NCBI RefSeq assembly: GCF_011761495.1
Contig: NZ_JAASRU010000002.1
Span: 211,612 to 275,611 of the forward strand
Origin: Alkalibacillus almallahensis
Lineage (GTDB): Bacteria > Bacillota > Bacilli > Bacillales > Alkalibacillaceae
Reading direction: 5' to 3'
Length of the DNA: 64,000 nucleotides
Shown: piece after piece, positions 47,301 through 58,473 of the stretch
How positions within the stretch are numbered: position 1 is the stretch's first letter
Layout: each line of letters opens with the position of its first letter
Position numbers and translations under genes: made by a program
Notes under the pieces: model-generated
Seen by the model: the letters and a program-made list of their open reading frames with translations, nothing else
Databases searched by the model: none
Told to the model about the DNA's origin: nothing

Positions 47301-47366
47301 AGAACCCCGGGTATTTGTTTTTAGTGTTTATATAGATGCTGGGAGGAGACTTTTCTGGGTCTCCTC
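47287..47366 (+). other. Two strong hairpins in the yqzM-holA gap, possible small RNA or leader
   Basis: A perfect 15-base-pair stem AACACTAAAAACAAA with TTTGTTTTTAGTGTT (47287-47301, 47314-47328) has a 12-base loop containing CCCGGG. A second stem GAGGAGAC with GTCTCCTC (47343-47350, 47359-47366) is followed by TCTTTAC, like a weak plus-strand terminator. No ORF covers them and no plus-strand gene precedes them to be terminated. Confidence 0.5.
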
Positions 47367-47384
47367 TCTTTACATGATTTACTC

Positions 47385-47413
47385 TTGTGAAAAAGCGATG
47401 TTCAGTATAGGAT
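47385..47413 (+). promoter_or_regulatory. Possible holA promoter
   Basis: TTGTGA (47385-47390) and TAGGAT (47408-47413), spacer 17, about 25 bases upstream of the holA ATG. Confidence 0.4.
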
Positions 47414-47436
47414 AGCTATAGAGAGGAGAACGAGTC

Positions 47437-48462
47437 ATGCATGCACAACAATTTGTTGAACAGAAGAAAATCACAGTAGCCCCTATTTATTTACTCTATG
47501 GCGATGAGCCTTTTTTTATACAACAATCGACAGAAAAAATTATCAATCAGATTCGTGAAAAAGATCCTGAAGTCGACCAACAGAATTATGATATGGAAAC
47601 AGTTTCGGTTCAGGAAGCGATTCATGATGCTGAAACATTTCCTTTCTTTAGTGATCATAAAATAGTTAGTTTAAATCGAGCAAGCTTCTTAACAGGACAA
47701 GCTAAAAGTGAAATAGAACATGATCTTGATGTGTTAACTGAGTATGTTAAACAACCAACAGAGTTTACAACACTCATCATTATAGCTCCATACGAGAAAC
47801 TGGATCAACGCCGTAAAATTGTAAAAACTTTAAAAGAACATTGTGAACTGATTGATTGTTCACCACCTGATTTACGTCAAATGAATGATGTGATTAAACA
47901 GATGGCAGATTCATTCGAATTAAGTTTGTCTGAGCCAGTCATTGACTTATTGGTGGAACGAGTAGGAGATCATTTAGAAGCTTTACAATCAGAATTACAT
48001 AAACTGTCTCTTTACTTTGGTACAAGCGATGTCAATTATAATGAGGCCGAACCATTAGTGAGCACTTACGCTGAAACGAGTACGTTTTCTTTGATCGATG
48101 CCTTAGTAGACAATCGATTAGGGGAGGCTTTAAATATTTTGAAAGCTTTGCGTAAGCAAAATGAGGAACCAATCGCATTATTAGCTCTTGTTACATCTCA
48201 AATCAGATTGATCTTACAATGCAAACTTTTAAAACGAAGGGGTTATCAACAACAACAAATAGCTAAGCAGATGCGTGTACACCCTTATGCGGTAAAAATG
48301 GCGTTAAAACGTGAGCGATCTTTTAGTGAAACGGCACTTAAATCAGCGTTAAGTGATGGTGCGGAAACTGATGAAAAATTAAAGACTGGTCAAATGGACA
48401 AGTGGTTATCAATTGAAATGTATTTACAATCGATCATGCGTCACTTATCACAGACGAGATAA
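47437..48462 (+). CDS. holA: DNA polymerase III delta subunit
   Basis: A 341-residue clamp-loader subunit that opens the beta clamp. The N-terminal IYLLYGDEPFFIQQSTEKI, the degenerate AAA+ region and the C-terminal collar helices (about 210-340, with QQQQIAKQMRVHPYAVKMALKR) match YqeN/HolA. GAGAGGAGAA precedes the ATG. It is monocistronic, ending in a perfect palindromic terminator shared with rpsT. Confidence 0.93.
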   Translation: MHAQQFVEQKKITVAPIYLLYGDEPFFIQQSTEKIINQIREKDPEVDQQNYDMETVSVQEAIHDAETFPFFSDHKIVSLNRASFLTGQAKSEIEHDLDVLTEYVKQPTEFTTLIIIAPYEKLDQRRKIVKTLKEHCELIDCSPPDLRQMNDVIKQMADSFELSLSEPVIDLLVERVGDHLEALQSELHKLSLYFGTSDVNYNEAEPLVSTYAETSTFSLIDALVDNRLGEALNILKALRKQNEEPIALLALVTSQIRLILQCKLLKRRGYQQQQIAKQMRVHPYAVKMALKRERSFSETALKSALSDGAETDEKLKTGQMDKWLSIEMYLQSIMRHLSQTR

Positions 48463-48497
48463 AAAAACGTTCGCTAATATTAGCGAACGTTTTTTGC
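48462..48497. terminator. Bidirectional terminator between holA and rpsT
   Basis: AAAAAACGTTCGCTAAT is followed by its own reverse complement, forming an almost loopless 17-base-pair stem with A and T runs on both sides. Confidence 0.9.
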
Positions 48498-48498
48498 A

Positions 48499-48765
48499 TT
48501 AATTAATAAGTTTGTTTACTTTTTGTGTTAATCTGCTCTTCTTACGGTCACCATTGTTTTTATGAATAATACCGCGCTGAACAGCTTTATCAATTTTGCT
48601 TGTAGCAGTTGTAAGCAAACGTTTTGCTTCATCAACATCTTTATTACGAACTGCTTTTTCAACACGCTTTGCAGCTGAACGCATATCAGAACGAGGTTCT
48701 TGATTACGCTCGCGCTTATCAGCATTAATGCGAATTCGTTTTTCACCTTGTGGGTTATTAGCCAT
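48499..48765 (-). CDS. rpsT: Ribosomal protein S20 (bS20)
   Basis: An 88-residue basic protein of the 30S subunit. The C-terminal half (DKAVQRGIIHKNNGDRKKSRLTQKVNKL) is a clear S20 match. The N-terminus reads MANNPQGEKRIRINADKRER and departs from the usual NIKSAIKR pattern. AGGAGGTGA precedes this ATG at 48765; an in-frame extension to 48819 is rejected. The orientation opposite to holA and gpr matches B. subtilis. Confidence 0.95.
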   Translation of the reverse strand: MANNPQGEKRIRINADKRERNQEPRSDMRSAAKRVEKAVRNKDVDEAKRLLTTATSKIDKAVQRGIIHKNNGDRKKSRLTQKVNKLIN

Positions 48766-48824
48766 TTCCTTCACCTCCTGATGAGTATATCCGTACCAAT
48801 TCATTCGTATCTTGGACAAAGGTC

Positions 48825-48853
48825 ATTTTATCAAAGCAAGCATTAGTTTTCAA
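48825..48853 (-). promoter_or_regulatory. Sigma-A promoter of rpsT
   Basis: Minus strand TTGAAA (48853-48848) and TAAAAT (48830-48825) with a 17-base spacer, about 60 bases upstream of the ATG. Confidence 0.55.
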
Positions 48854-48870
48854 TAGATAATAGTTAAGAA

Positions 48871-48901
48871 GCATACTCCATCGTTTAAAATTTACGTTAT
48901 T
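48871..48901 (+). promoter_or_regulatory. Possible sigma-G-type promoter of gpr
   Basis: GCATA (48871-48875) and CGTTATT (48895-48901) resemble the forespore sigma-G -35 and -10 boxes, but the spacer is about 19 and the -10 match is partial. It is suggested mainly because gpr is forespore-expressed in relatives. Confidence 0.3.
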
Positions 48902-48944
48902 TGGAGATGATAATGGGTAGTTTATTAATTGATGGAGGTATTGT

Positions 48945-50039
48945 ATGACTAAGATTAATGCTAATCGCCGAACGGACCTAGCTTTAGAGGCGAGAGATAT
49001 GTTTGTTGAACAAAATCCGGACCGGAAAGAAGAATTAGACGGCATTACGATTAAGACGTTTGAAGAAGATAATATTAAATTAACGCGAGTAAAAATTGAC
49101 TCAAAAGGTGCTGAACGAGTAGGCAAAGCACCTGGACATTATACAACCATTGAATCTCAGTTGATGCGCCGACTAGATGATGAGTTCGAGAAGCAATTAG
49201 GGACTCTATTAGCTGGTGAATTAGAAAGATTGTTGGAGTTCCATGATATTCACCCAGATGCGATGGGGCTTATTGTCGGTTTGGGAAATGATTATGTAAC
49301 ACCTGATGCATTAGGACCTCAAGTGACGAAGAAAGTCTATGTGACCAACCATTTATTTAAATTACAACCAGAACGTGTAGAAAAAGGCTTTCGACCTTTG
49401 ACTGCTTTTACGCCAAGTGTAATGGGACTTACTGGAGTGGAAACAACGGACCTTATTTTTGGTGTGGTCGAAAAAGTGAAACCTGATTTTATTATTGCGA
49501 TTGATGCTTTAGCAGCAAGGTCAATCGATCGAGTGAATACGACAATACAATTGTCTGATACAGGCGTTCACCCAGGCTCAGGAGTTGGTAATGATCGTAA
49601 GGAAGTAAGTGAATCAACGTTAAATGTACCTGTTTTTTCAATTGGCATACCGACAGTGGTCGATGCTGTTACTATCACGAGTGATACGATTGACTATCTA
49701 TTAAAACATTTCGGACGCGAGGTTGATGAACAAGACAAAGCCAGTAAAGCTTTAACGCCGAGTGGGATGACTTTTGGGGAAAGAAAAGAACTTACAAATG
49801 AAGATTTACCTGAAGAAGAAGAGAGAAAACGTTACTTAGGCTTAGTCGGACAGTTGGGCGAAGATGAAAAAAGACAATTAATAGAAGAAGTATTGAGCCC
49901 GATTGGACACAATTTAATAGTCACACCCAAAGAGGTAGATGACGTTATTGTTCATATGGCTAAATTAGTCGCATCAGGCATTAATCAAGGTCTTCATCAA
50001 CGAATAGAACAAAATAATACGAAAGATTTTCTCGGTTAG
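48945..50039 (+). CDS. gpr: Germination protease GPR
   Basis: A 364-residue zymogen that degrades small acid-soluble spore proteins during germination. The N-terminal pro-segment contains RRTDLALEARD, resembling the GPR cleavage site in SASPs and in the B. subtilis pro-enzyme. The A25 peptidase core has GLGNDYVTPDALGPQV near 107 and IIAIDALAARS near 184, with the catalytic aspartates of the family. GATGGAGGT precedes the ATG. It heads a gpr-spoIIP-yqxA group. Confidence 0.95.
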   Translation: MTKINANRRTDLALEARDMFVEQNPDRKEELDGITIKTFEEDNIKLTRVKIDSKGAERVGKAPGHYTTIESQLMRRLDDEFEKQLGTLLAGELERLLEFHDIHPDAMGLIVGLGNDYVTPDALGPQVTKKVYVTNHLFKLQPERVEKGFRPLTAFTPSVMGLTGVETTDLIFGVVEKVKPDFIIAIDALAARSIDRVNTTIQLSDTGVHPGSGVGNDRKEVSESTLNVPVFSIGIPTVVDAVTITSDTIDYLLKHFGREVDEQDKASKALTPSGMTFGERKELTNEDLPEEEERKRYLGLVGQLGEDEKRQLIEEVLSPIGHNLIVTPKEVDDVIVHMAKLVASGINQGLHQRIEQNNTKDFLG

Positions 50040-50104
50040 AGGTTCTACCTTTTCAACTTAACACATACGGTTTAATAGAGTGTTAATAGAAAGGTTGAAA
50101 AGGT

Positions 50105-51229
50105 ATGAACAGACCATTGTATATTCTAAGATCTATCGTTAAAGCCGTTAAACATAATCCAATGTTAATCTTTGTTGTACTATTTATATGTTTATGGCTA
50201 GTGATTCCATTGTTTTCAAAAGGGTCACCAGAATCATCAACCAATTTAATGCACGAATGGATTCAAGAGATTGACGGATCCACATTAACGACGTTGATGT
50301 CCTTTGATCAACCAGTATTAGCGGACTTACAATCTGATCACGATCAAACACTATCTTTTTCAAATATCATAATACCCCTCATAACTAATTCACCGTATCA
50401 AGACTTAAGGTTGTTATTTGGACATGAGTTGCCTAATTTCCCTGGAAACCAAGGACGTATTGCGATAGCTGGGAGTGGGACAAACCAATTCACGACATCA
50501 GTTGAATCAGCACCACCTGATTATATATTTGAACAAGAAGAAGAGATTGATGAATCTGAACAAAGAAGTACAGATGTTTATGAAGATGAAACGGTTTATA
50601 TTTATAACACTCATAACCGTGAAGCGTTTTTACCATATTTAGACGAAGATGCCACGAGCAATGAAGCATTCAATCACGTCGATAATGTTGTGGATTTGAG
50701 TGTATCTTTAAAAGAAAGGTTACAAGAACGAGGGATAGACTCTTATGTAGAGAAAACAGACTTTTATAAAATATTACAGCAAAAAGGGCTTGAATACCAT
50801 GAATCATACGATGTGGCGCGTGAAGTTGTGGCAGATTACCACGAAGAAGAACCAACAGAGTATTTCATAGACATCCACCGTGATGCTCAACCTCACCGAA
50901 TCACCACAACAACAATCAATGACAAACCAGCCGCTAAGCTTATGTTTGTTGTTGGGGGAGAACACGAGGATTATAAAGCGAATTTAGAGTTTGCGGCAGA
51001 ATTACATGAAATGCTAGAGAAACGTTACCCATCCTTGAGTCGTGGCGTTCAAATTAGTGAAGGTGAAGGGACAAATGGTGTATTTAATCAAGATTTATCT
51101 GAACAGAAGTTGTTGCTAGAAGTAGGTGGCGTCGATAATGACTTTGAAGAGATGAATTATAGCTTAGATCTGTTTGCTGATGTGCTAGCGGATTATATTG
51201 CTGAAGATAATCAATCAGAGGGTGAATAG
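50105..51229 (+). CDS. spoIIP: Stage II sporulation protein P (SpoIIP)
   Basis: A 374-residue membrane-anchored amidase and endopeptidase of the DMP engulfment complex. One transmembrane helix (about 17-37) is followed by an extracellular domain with YIYNTHNREAFLPY near residue 163 (zinc histidine), an internal glutamate region, DIHRDAQPHR near 258 and LLEVGGVDND near 338. It is expressed in the mother cell in relatives. GAAAGG lies before the ATG. yqxA starts one base after its stop. Confidence 0.95.
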   Translation: MNRPLYILRSIVKAVKHNPMLIFVVLFICLWLVIPLFSKGSPESSTNLMHEWIQEIDGSTLTTLMSFDQPVLADLQSDHDQTLSFSNIIIPLITNSPYQDLRLLFGHELPNFPGNQGRIAIAGSGTNQFTTSVESAPPDYIFEQEEEIDESEQRSTDVYEDETVYIYNTHNREAFLPYLDEDATSNEAFNHVDNVVDLSVSLKERLQERGIDSYVEKTDFYKILQQKGLEYHESYDVAREVVADYHEEEPTEYFIDIHRDAQPHRITTTTINDKPAAKLMFVVGGEHEDYKANLEFAAELHEMLEKRYPSLSRGVQISEGEGTNGVFNQDLSEQKLLLEVGGVDNDFEEMNYSLDLFADVLADYIAEDNQSEGE

Positions 51230-51230
51230 A

Positions 51231-51503
51231 ATGCGGTTAATTGGTTTATTATTTGTATTATTACTCATCTTTCAATTCGGATTTCAGATGGGTGATCAAG
51301 ATAACTCAGACGTTGTCCAAAACGAACAGCAAATAAGTGAGCAAGACTCATCTTTTCAGGAACAACATCAACAACTAACTCAGGATGAAGCGGAAGATGA
51401 AGAAGGTTTGTTTTATTTAGCTTCAAGAGCTGAGCATTATATTAAAGAACTATTTACTCTATTATTTCACTTTGTTTATCGTTTAGCTGTGAGCTTCGGA
51501 TAA
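51231..51503 (+). CDS. yqxA: YqxA-like small membrane protein (DUF3679)
   Basis: A 90-residue protein. An N-terminal hydrophobic segment (MRLIGLLFVLLLIFQFGFQMG) is followed by a Gln/Glu/Asp-rich stretch and a second weakly hydrophobic C-terminal region (YIKELFTLLFHFVYRLAVSF). It lies directly behind spoIIP as in B. subtilis. GAGGGTGA precedes the ATG at 51231. The role is unknown; expression with spoIIP suggests sporulation. Confidence 0.82.
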   Translation: MRLIGLLFVLLLIFQFGFQMGDQDNSDVVQNEQQISEQDSSFQEQHQQLTQDEAEDEEGLFYLASRAEHYIKELFTLLFHFVYRLAVSFG

Positions 51504-51522
51504 AGGGAATAACAGATTTGAA

Positions 51523-51551
51523 TTGAATATCACGCTTGGTATTGCTATAAT
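51523..51551 (+). promoter_or_regulatory. Sigma-A promoter of lepA
   Basis: TTGAAT (51523-51528) and a perfect TATAAT (51546-51551) with a 17-base spacer, about 36 bases upstream of the lepA start. Confidence 0.6.
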
Positions 51552-51587
51552 CGAGCTAGCGAATGGACGTATACAGGAGTGGTAATT

Positions 51588-53402
51588 TTGACTAATGATA
51601 GACAACAACGCATTCGAAACTTTTCGATTATAGCTCACATCGATCATGGTAAATCGACATTAGCTGATCGAATTCTAGAGAAAACAAAGGCTTTAACTGA
51701 TCGTGAAATGAAGGAACAATTTCTTGATGGGATGGATTTAGAACGTGAACGTGGCATTACCATCAAATTAAATTCAGTTCAGTTAGAATATGGAGCCAAT
51801 GATGGTGAAAACTATATATTTCATTTAATTGATACACCAGGGCACGTCGACTTTACATATGAAGTGTCACGAAGTTTAGCAGCTTGTGAAGGAGCAATCC
51901 TAGTCGTTGATGCTGCACAAGGAATTGAAGCTCAAACATTAGCCAATGTTTATTTAGCGTTGGATAATGATTTAGAAATCATTCCCGTTATTAATAAGGT
52001 CGATCTCCCAAGTGCGGATGTCGATCGAGTTAAACAAGAAATTGAAGATGTGATTGGCATTGACAGTGATGAAGCAATATTGGCATCTGCTAAAGATGGT
52101 AAAGGGATCGAAGAAATTATGGAACGGATTGTGACGGATGTACCAGCACCATCTGGTGGTCTCGAAGATCCAACACGAGGATTAATTTTCGATTCATTAT
52201 ATGACCCTTACCGTGGTGTTATTGCGTATACATGTGTTAAAGAAGGTTCAATTAAAATTGGCGATAAGATCCAAATGATGCAGACAGGAAAAGAGTTCGA
52301 AGTGAATGATATGGGTGTTTTCACCCCTAATGCTGTGCGTAAAAAAGAATTATCAGTAGGTGACGTTGGCTTTTTAACTGCATCGATCAAAAATGTTAAA
52401 GACACGCGTGTGGGTGATACAATCACACTCGCCAATCGACCGGCTGAAGAACCATTACCAGGTTATCGACGTTTGAATCCTATGGTATTCTGCGGTCTTT
52501 TCCCAGTTAGTGCTGATGATTATAATGACTTAAGAGAAGCTTTAGAACGCCTTGAACTAAATGATTCATCATTACAATATGAACCAGAATCATCTCAAGC
52601 TTTAGGGTTCGGTTTCCGTTGTGGATTCTTAGGATTATTACACATGGAAATTATTCAAGAACGAATTGAACGTGAATTTAATATTCAATTAATTACAACC
52701 GCACCAAGCGTTATTTATGAGGTTGAATTAACAGGCGGTGAAACTACTGAAATTGAGAATCCAGCTCACATGCCTGATTCACAACAAATTAATGAAGTAA
52801 GAGAACCGTTTGTGACAGCTTCAATTATGGTGCCGAATGAATATGTTGGTCCAGTAATGGAAATTTGTCAGAAGAAGCGTGGCGAATATTCCGATATGAG
52901 ATATATGGACGAAAACCGCGTAAACATTGTCTATGATATTCCATTATCTGAGATTGTTTATGATTTCTTTGACCGATTGAAATCACAGACAAAAGGGTAT
53001 GCTTCATTTGATTATGAGCTTAAAGGCTATAAGCCATCTAATCTCGTGAAAATGGATATATTATTGAACGGCGAGACGATCGATGCTTTATCTTTTATTG
53101 TTCACCGCGACTTTGCTTATCACCGAGGTAAACAAATCGCAGAAAAATTAAAAGACTTAATTCCAAGACAACAGTTTGAAGTGCCGGTGCAAGCGGCTAT
53201 TGGTAATAGTGTCATCGCAAGGTCTACCATTAAGGCAATGCGTAAAAACGTGCTATCAAAATGTTATGGCGGTGACGTTACCCGAAAACGTAAGTTGTTA
53301 GAAAAGCAAAAAGAAGGTAAACAGCGCATGAAAATGGTTGGTAAAGTGGAAATTCCACAAGAAGCCTTCATGTCTGTATTAGAAATGAATGATGATGATT
53401 AG
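51588..53402 (+). CDS. lepA: Elongation factor 4 (LepA), back-translocase GTPase
   Basis: A 604-residue translational GTPase. G1 [10 protein letters not shown] lies at about 13-22, G2 with RERGITIK near 50, G3 DTPGHVDF near 80 and G4 NKVD near 134. Domains II, III and V and the LepA-specific C-terminal domain ([32 protein letters not shown]) follow. The start is TTG 51588 behind AGGAGTGG; the GTG at 51579 overlaps that site. It has its own promoter and terminator. Confidence 0.96.
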   Translation: MTNDRQQRIRNFSIIAHIDHGKSTLADRILEKTKALTDREMKEQFLDGMDLERERGITIKLNSVQLEYGANDGENYIFHLIDTPGHVDFTYEVSRSLAACEGAILVVDAAQGIEAQTLANVYLALDNDLEIIPVINKVDLPSADVDRVKQEIEDVIGIDSDEAILASAKDGKGIEEIMERIVTDVPAPSGGLEDPTRGLIFDSLYDPYRGVIAYTCVKEGSIKIGDKIQMMQTGKEFEVNDMGVFTPNAVRKKELSVGDVGFLTASIKNVKDTRVGDTITLANRPAEEPLPGYRRLNPMVFCGLFPVSADDYNDLREALERLELNDSSLQYEPESSQALGFGFRCGFLGLLHMEIIQERIEREFNIQLITTAPSVIYEVELTGGETTEIENPAHMPDSQQINEVREPFVTASIMVPNEYVGPVMEICQKKRGEYSDMRYMDENRVNIVYDIPLSEIVYDFFDRLKSQTKGYASFDYELKGYKPSNLVKMDILLNGETIDALSFIVHRDFAYHRGKQIAEKLKDLIPRQQFEVPVQAAIGNSVIARSTIKAMRKNVLSKCYGGDVTRKRKLLEKQKEGKQRMKMVGKVEIPQEAFMSVLEMNDDD

Positions 53403-53413
53403 AAAGATGATTG

Positions 53414-53441
53414 AAGGCCAGCCTTTAGGACTGGCCTTTTC
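53414..53441 (+). terminator. Terminator after lepA
   Basis: AAGGCCAG (53414-53421) pairs with CTGGCCTT (53431-53438), followed by TTCATTGTTTT. Confidence 0.7.
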
Positions 53442-53480
53442 ATTGTTTTGGTATAATATGATTAAGAAAGAAGGATAACT

Positions 53481-54659
53481 ATGGAAGCTAGAGCAGTCTA
53501 TATCCATATACCATTTTGCCATGAAATATGTCATTACTGTGATTTTGCTAAGATGTATTATGATGAGGAAACAGCTGAACAATACTTATCTTCACTTCAT
53601 AAAGAAATTGGAATGTATGTAGAAAATGGTCCCTTAGAAGTCGATACTATTTATATAGGTGGCGGAACACCAACAAGTCTAACGCCTCCGCAATTAGAAC
53701 GCTTATTCGAAACAATTTCGTATTATTTTAATACAGATCTCGTAAAAGAATGGACAATTGAAGCTAATCCTGGGGAATTTGAAGAAGAACATGTTCAATT
53801 AATGGCTAGGTATGGTGTTAATCGTGTCTCACTAGGCGTGCAAGTTTTGGATGATGAATATTTGCAAGAACTCAATCGCATTCATTCAGTAGATGATGTT
53901 AGTCGTTCAGTTGATCTGCTTAAGCAATACGGTTTAACGAATATCAGTATGGATTTCATATATGCACTTCCTAATCAATCGATTGACCATTTCCGACGAA
54001 CTTTAGAACAAGCTTTATCCTATGATTTACCGCATTATTCTTCCTATGCTTTGCAGATTGAACCGAAAACCGTTTTTTATATGCGTTATCAAAAAGGGCA
54101 ATTAACCAAGCCTCCTGAAGAGGATGAAGCGGCTATGTTTCATACATTAGTTGACCTTATGGAAGAGCATGGTTTAAATCATTATGAGATTAGTAACTTT
54201 TCGAAACCAGGTTATGAAAGCCAGCATAATTTGACGTACTGGGCAAATGTTCCTTATTATGCATTTGGAGCAGGGGCACACGGTTATTTGAATGACGAGC
54301 GTTATGTGAATTTACGGCCAGTTAATCATTATAATGATTATATTCAACAAGATACGAAGCCAGTTGTGCACCGTGAACCAACGTCGCTTAAAGAACAGAT
54401 TGAAGAGGAAATGTTTTTAGGTCTCCGCCGTCAATCAGGAGTCTCTGATGATGAATTTCAAAAACGCTATGGCTTTTCATTTTTTGATTTATATAAAGAA
54501 GAGATTGATCGTTTGAAGCAAAAAGGATGGTTAATCCATAAAAACGATCGAATAGCTTTGACCCGAGACGGCATGTTGTTCGGCAATGATGCCTTTGCAT
54601 CGTTTTTAATTGACGACTCGACATGGAATAAAAAGTTTTCAATTGACAGCCCTAAATGA
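53481..54659 (+). CDS. hemW: HemW, radical-SAM heme chaperone (HemN-like)
   Basis: A 392-residue radical SAM protein. The Fe-S motif CHEICHYCDFAK lies near residues 14-25, and the GGGTPT motif near 62. Family proteins were first named oxygen-independent coproporphyrinogen oxidase, but the short HemW type binds heme and lacks the N-terminal extension of true HemN. GAAGGATAAC precedes the ATG. It is the conserved gene between lepA and hrcA. Confidence 0.93.
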   Translation: MEARAVYIHIPFCHEICHYCDFAKMYYDEETAEQYLSSLHKEIGMYVENGPLEVDTIYIGGGTPTSLTPPQLERLFETISYYFNTDLVKEWTIEANPGEFEEEHVQLMARYGVNRVSLGVQVLDDEYLQELNRIHSVDDVSRSVDLLKQYGLTNISMDFIYALPNQSIDHFRRTLEQALSYDLPHYSSYALQIEPKTVFYMRYQKGQLTKPPEEDEAAMFHTLVDLMEEHGLNHYEISNFSKPGYESQHNLTYWANVPYYAFGAGAHGYLNDERYVNLRPVNHYNDYIQQDTKPVVHREPTSLKEQIEEEMFLGLRRQSGVSDDEFQKRYGFSFFDLYKEEIDRLKQKGWLIHKNDRIALTRDGMLFGNDAFASFLIDDSTWNKKFSIDSPK

Positions 54660-54681
54660 TTTTGATAACTTATACTTAGCA

Positions 54682-54708
54682 TTAGCACTCGGAACCACCA
54701 AGTGCTAA
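54682..54708 (+). promoter_or_regulatory. CIRCE operator of hrcA
   Basis: TTAGCACTC (54682-54690), nine bases, then AAGTGCTAA (54700-54708): the HrcA-binding CIRCE element with a single mismatch. It lies 14 bases before the hrcA start and would make hrcA autoregulated. Confidence 0.9.
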
Positions 54709-54722
54709 CAGGAGTGATGCAG

Positions 54723-55751
54723 ATGCTAACAGATCGACAAGCACTCATTTTGCAAGTGATCATCGATGAGTTCATCGAAACAGCTCAACCGATCGGGTCA
54801 CGTAATATTGCTAAAAAAGATCATATTTCATACAGTCCAGCTACCATTCGTAATGACATGGCTGACTTAGAAGATGCGGGTTATTTAGTTAAAACCCACA
54901 GTTCATCTGGTCGAGTTCCATCCGAAAAAGGATATCGATTTTATGTCGATCATATGTTATCACCATTCAGTTTATCGACTGAAGAGATGCAGGTGATTAA
55001 GTCTCAATTTAATGATCGCATGATTGAAATGGAAAAGGTCATGCAAAATTCTGCGCACATCTTATCTGAATTAACTCAATATACGACGCTTGTGTTGGGT
55101 CCAGAAGTGTATGAAACCAAATTGAAACAACTACAGATTGTTCCAATTAATAAACAATCTGCCATTGCTATTTTGGTGACGGATACTGGACATGTTGAAC
55201 ACCGTTCATTTGCTGTCCCGCATACAATTGATCATAGTGATCTAGAAAAAGTCGTCAATATTTTAAACCAAAAACTTGTTGGCGTCCCGATTATTTATCT
55301 CGACCGTATGATTGAAAGTGAAGTTTTAGACTTACTTAATCAATATACGTCCAATTATCAAAAGTCCTATGATCTGATTCATAATGCTTTATTTGGTCAT
55401 CAAACAACAAGTTTATATGTGAGTGGAAAATCGAATATTTTAATGCAACCAGAATTTAATGACATTGAGAAAGCGCGTTCGTTATTTAATGTGCTAGAAA
55501 ATGAAGAAAAGATGGCACCTATGCTTAAAGCTGACGAAGAAGGAATTCATATTTCTATTGGACATGAGAATGCCATGGAAGCTATGAACCATTCTACTTT
55601 AATTACAGCAACTTATACGGTCGGCAATGAGCAGTTCGGAACCATTGCATTATTAGGTCCAACACGGATGGAATACGCTAAAGCCGTTTCACTACTTGAT
55701 GTGTGGTCAAGGCATATGAGTCAGTCATTGCACAAGTGGTTTAAAGATTAA
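54723..55751 (+). CDS. hrcA: Heat-inducible repressor HrcA
   Basis: A 342-residue repressor of class I heat-shock genes. The N-terminal winged helix (about 1-75) contains PIGSRNIAKK and SPATIRNDMADLEDAGYL with HSSSGRVPSEKGYR. The GAF-like domain follows. I choose ATG 54723 (MLTDRQALILQ), with AGGAG eight bases upstream; earlier in-frame ATG and GTG codons overlap that site or CIRCE. The operator upstream indicates feedback. Confidence 0.96.
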   Translation: MLTDRQALILQVIIDEFIETAQPIGSRNIAKKDHISYSPATIRNDMADLEDAGYLVKTHSSSGRVPSEKGYRFYVDHMLSPFSLSTEEMQVIKSQFNDRMIEMEKVMQNSAHILSELTQYTTLVLGPEVYETKLKQLQIVPINKQSAIAILVTDTGHVEHRSFAVPHTIDHSDLEKVVNILNQKLVGVPIIYLDRMIESEVLDLLNQYTSNYQKSYDLIHNALFGHQTTSLYVSGKSNILMQPEFNDIEKARSLFNVLENEEKMAPMLKADEEGIHISIGHENAMEAMNHSTLITATYTVGNEQFGTIALLGPTRMEYAKAVSLLDVWSRHMSQSLHKWFKD

Positions 55752-55795
55752 GATAGCGGGTAAAATGGTCTGTGGCTAAGATATCCAACATGATT

Positions 55796-55824
55796 CTTGG
55801 TGATAAAATATTACCAAGTTTCTT
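55796..55824 (+). terminator. Hairpin terminator after hrcA
   Basis: CTTGGT...ACCAAG with additional inner A/T pairs (55796-55818), then TTTCTT. A second perfect hairpin CTTTTGTT-ACAAG-AACAAAAG lies at 55834-55854, just before grpE. Confidence 0.6.
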
Positions 55825-55902
55825 CATGTGAGTCTTTTGTTACAAGAACAAAAGTGATATATTAAACAATTGGTGAAAATGATCAAGTAGGAGGTGACTG
55901 TA

Positions 55903-56463
55903 ATGAGCGAAGAAACAAATCGACAGTCTACAGTCGAAGAAGAAGAATTTGAACAAACTGAAACACCTAATGAAGGTGAAGACAACAATCAAGAAGAAAC
56001 AGCGACTGAAGAGTTATCTGAGGTTGAGCAGTTAAAAGAAGAAAACGCTGCTGTACAAGACCGTTTAGCACGTCTACAAGCTGATTTTGATAACTTCCGT
56101 CGTCGCTCGCAAAAAGAGCGTGAAGCGGATTTGAAATATAAGGCTCAAGACATTGTGAATGACCTCATTCCAGTTGTAGATAACTTTGAACGAGCATTAC
56201 AAGTAGATGTTCAAGATGAAGCAACCGAATCTTATGCAGAAGGTATGCGAATGGTTTATAACCAGTTAAAACAAGCATTAATTGACCATGGTGTTGAAGA
56301 GATTGAAGCTGAAGGAGCTGAATTCGATCCTCAAAAACACCAAGCTGTTATGCAAGTTAGTGAAGAAGGTTATGAATCCAATCAAATCATTGAAGTGATG
56401 CAAAAAGGTTATCTACTAAAAGACCGCGTTATTCGACCAGCTATGGTTAAAGTTAACGAATAA
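55903..56463 (+). CDS. grpE: Nucleotide exchange factor GrpE
   Basis: A 186-residue co-chaperone that releases ADP from DnaK. A very acidic N-terminal tail (about 1-45) is followed by a long dimeric helix (VEQLKEENAAVQDRLARLQADFDNFRRRSQ) and a C-terminal beta domain (DPQKHQAVMQV, GYLLKDRVIRPAMVKV). The ATG at 55903 has AGGAGGTGA upstream; the GTG at 55894 overlaps that site. dnaK follows 36 bases later. Confidence 0.96.
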   Translation: MSEETNRQSTVEEEEFEQTETPNEGEDNNQEETATEELSEVEQLKEENAAVQDRLARLQADFDNFRRRSQKEREADLKYKAQDIVNDLIPVVDNFERALQVDVQDEATESYAEGMRMVYNQLKQALIDHGVEEIEAEGAEFDPQKHQAVMQVSEEGYESNQIIEVMQKGYLLKDRVIRPAMVKVNE

Positions 56464-58317
<1,854 letters not shown>

Positions 58318-58335
58318 CGCGTCATTTTAACCTAA

Positions 58336-58380
58336 AAAGTCAAAGCCAAGCGTAGCTATTCTTGGCTTTGACTTTATTTA
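58336..58380 (+). terminator. Terminator after dnaK
   Basis: A perfect 15-base-pair stem, AAAGTCAAAGCCAAG (58336-58350) with CTTGGCTTTGACTTT (58361-58375), followed by ATTTAT. Confidence 0.85.
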
Positions 58381-58473
58381 TGAATGATATGGAACAAAAG
58401 CCGAATTGCAGAAACAAAGATAATAATGTTAAGATAAACTTTATGCGAGAAGATACGGGAGTGTGATCTTCAA

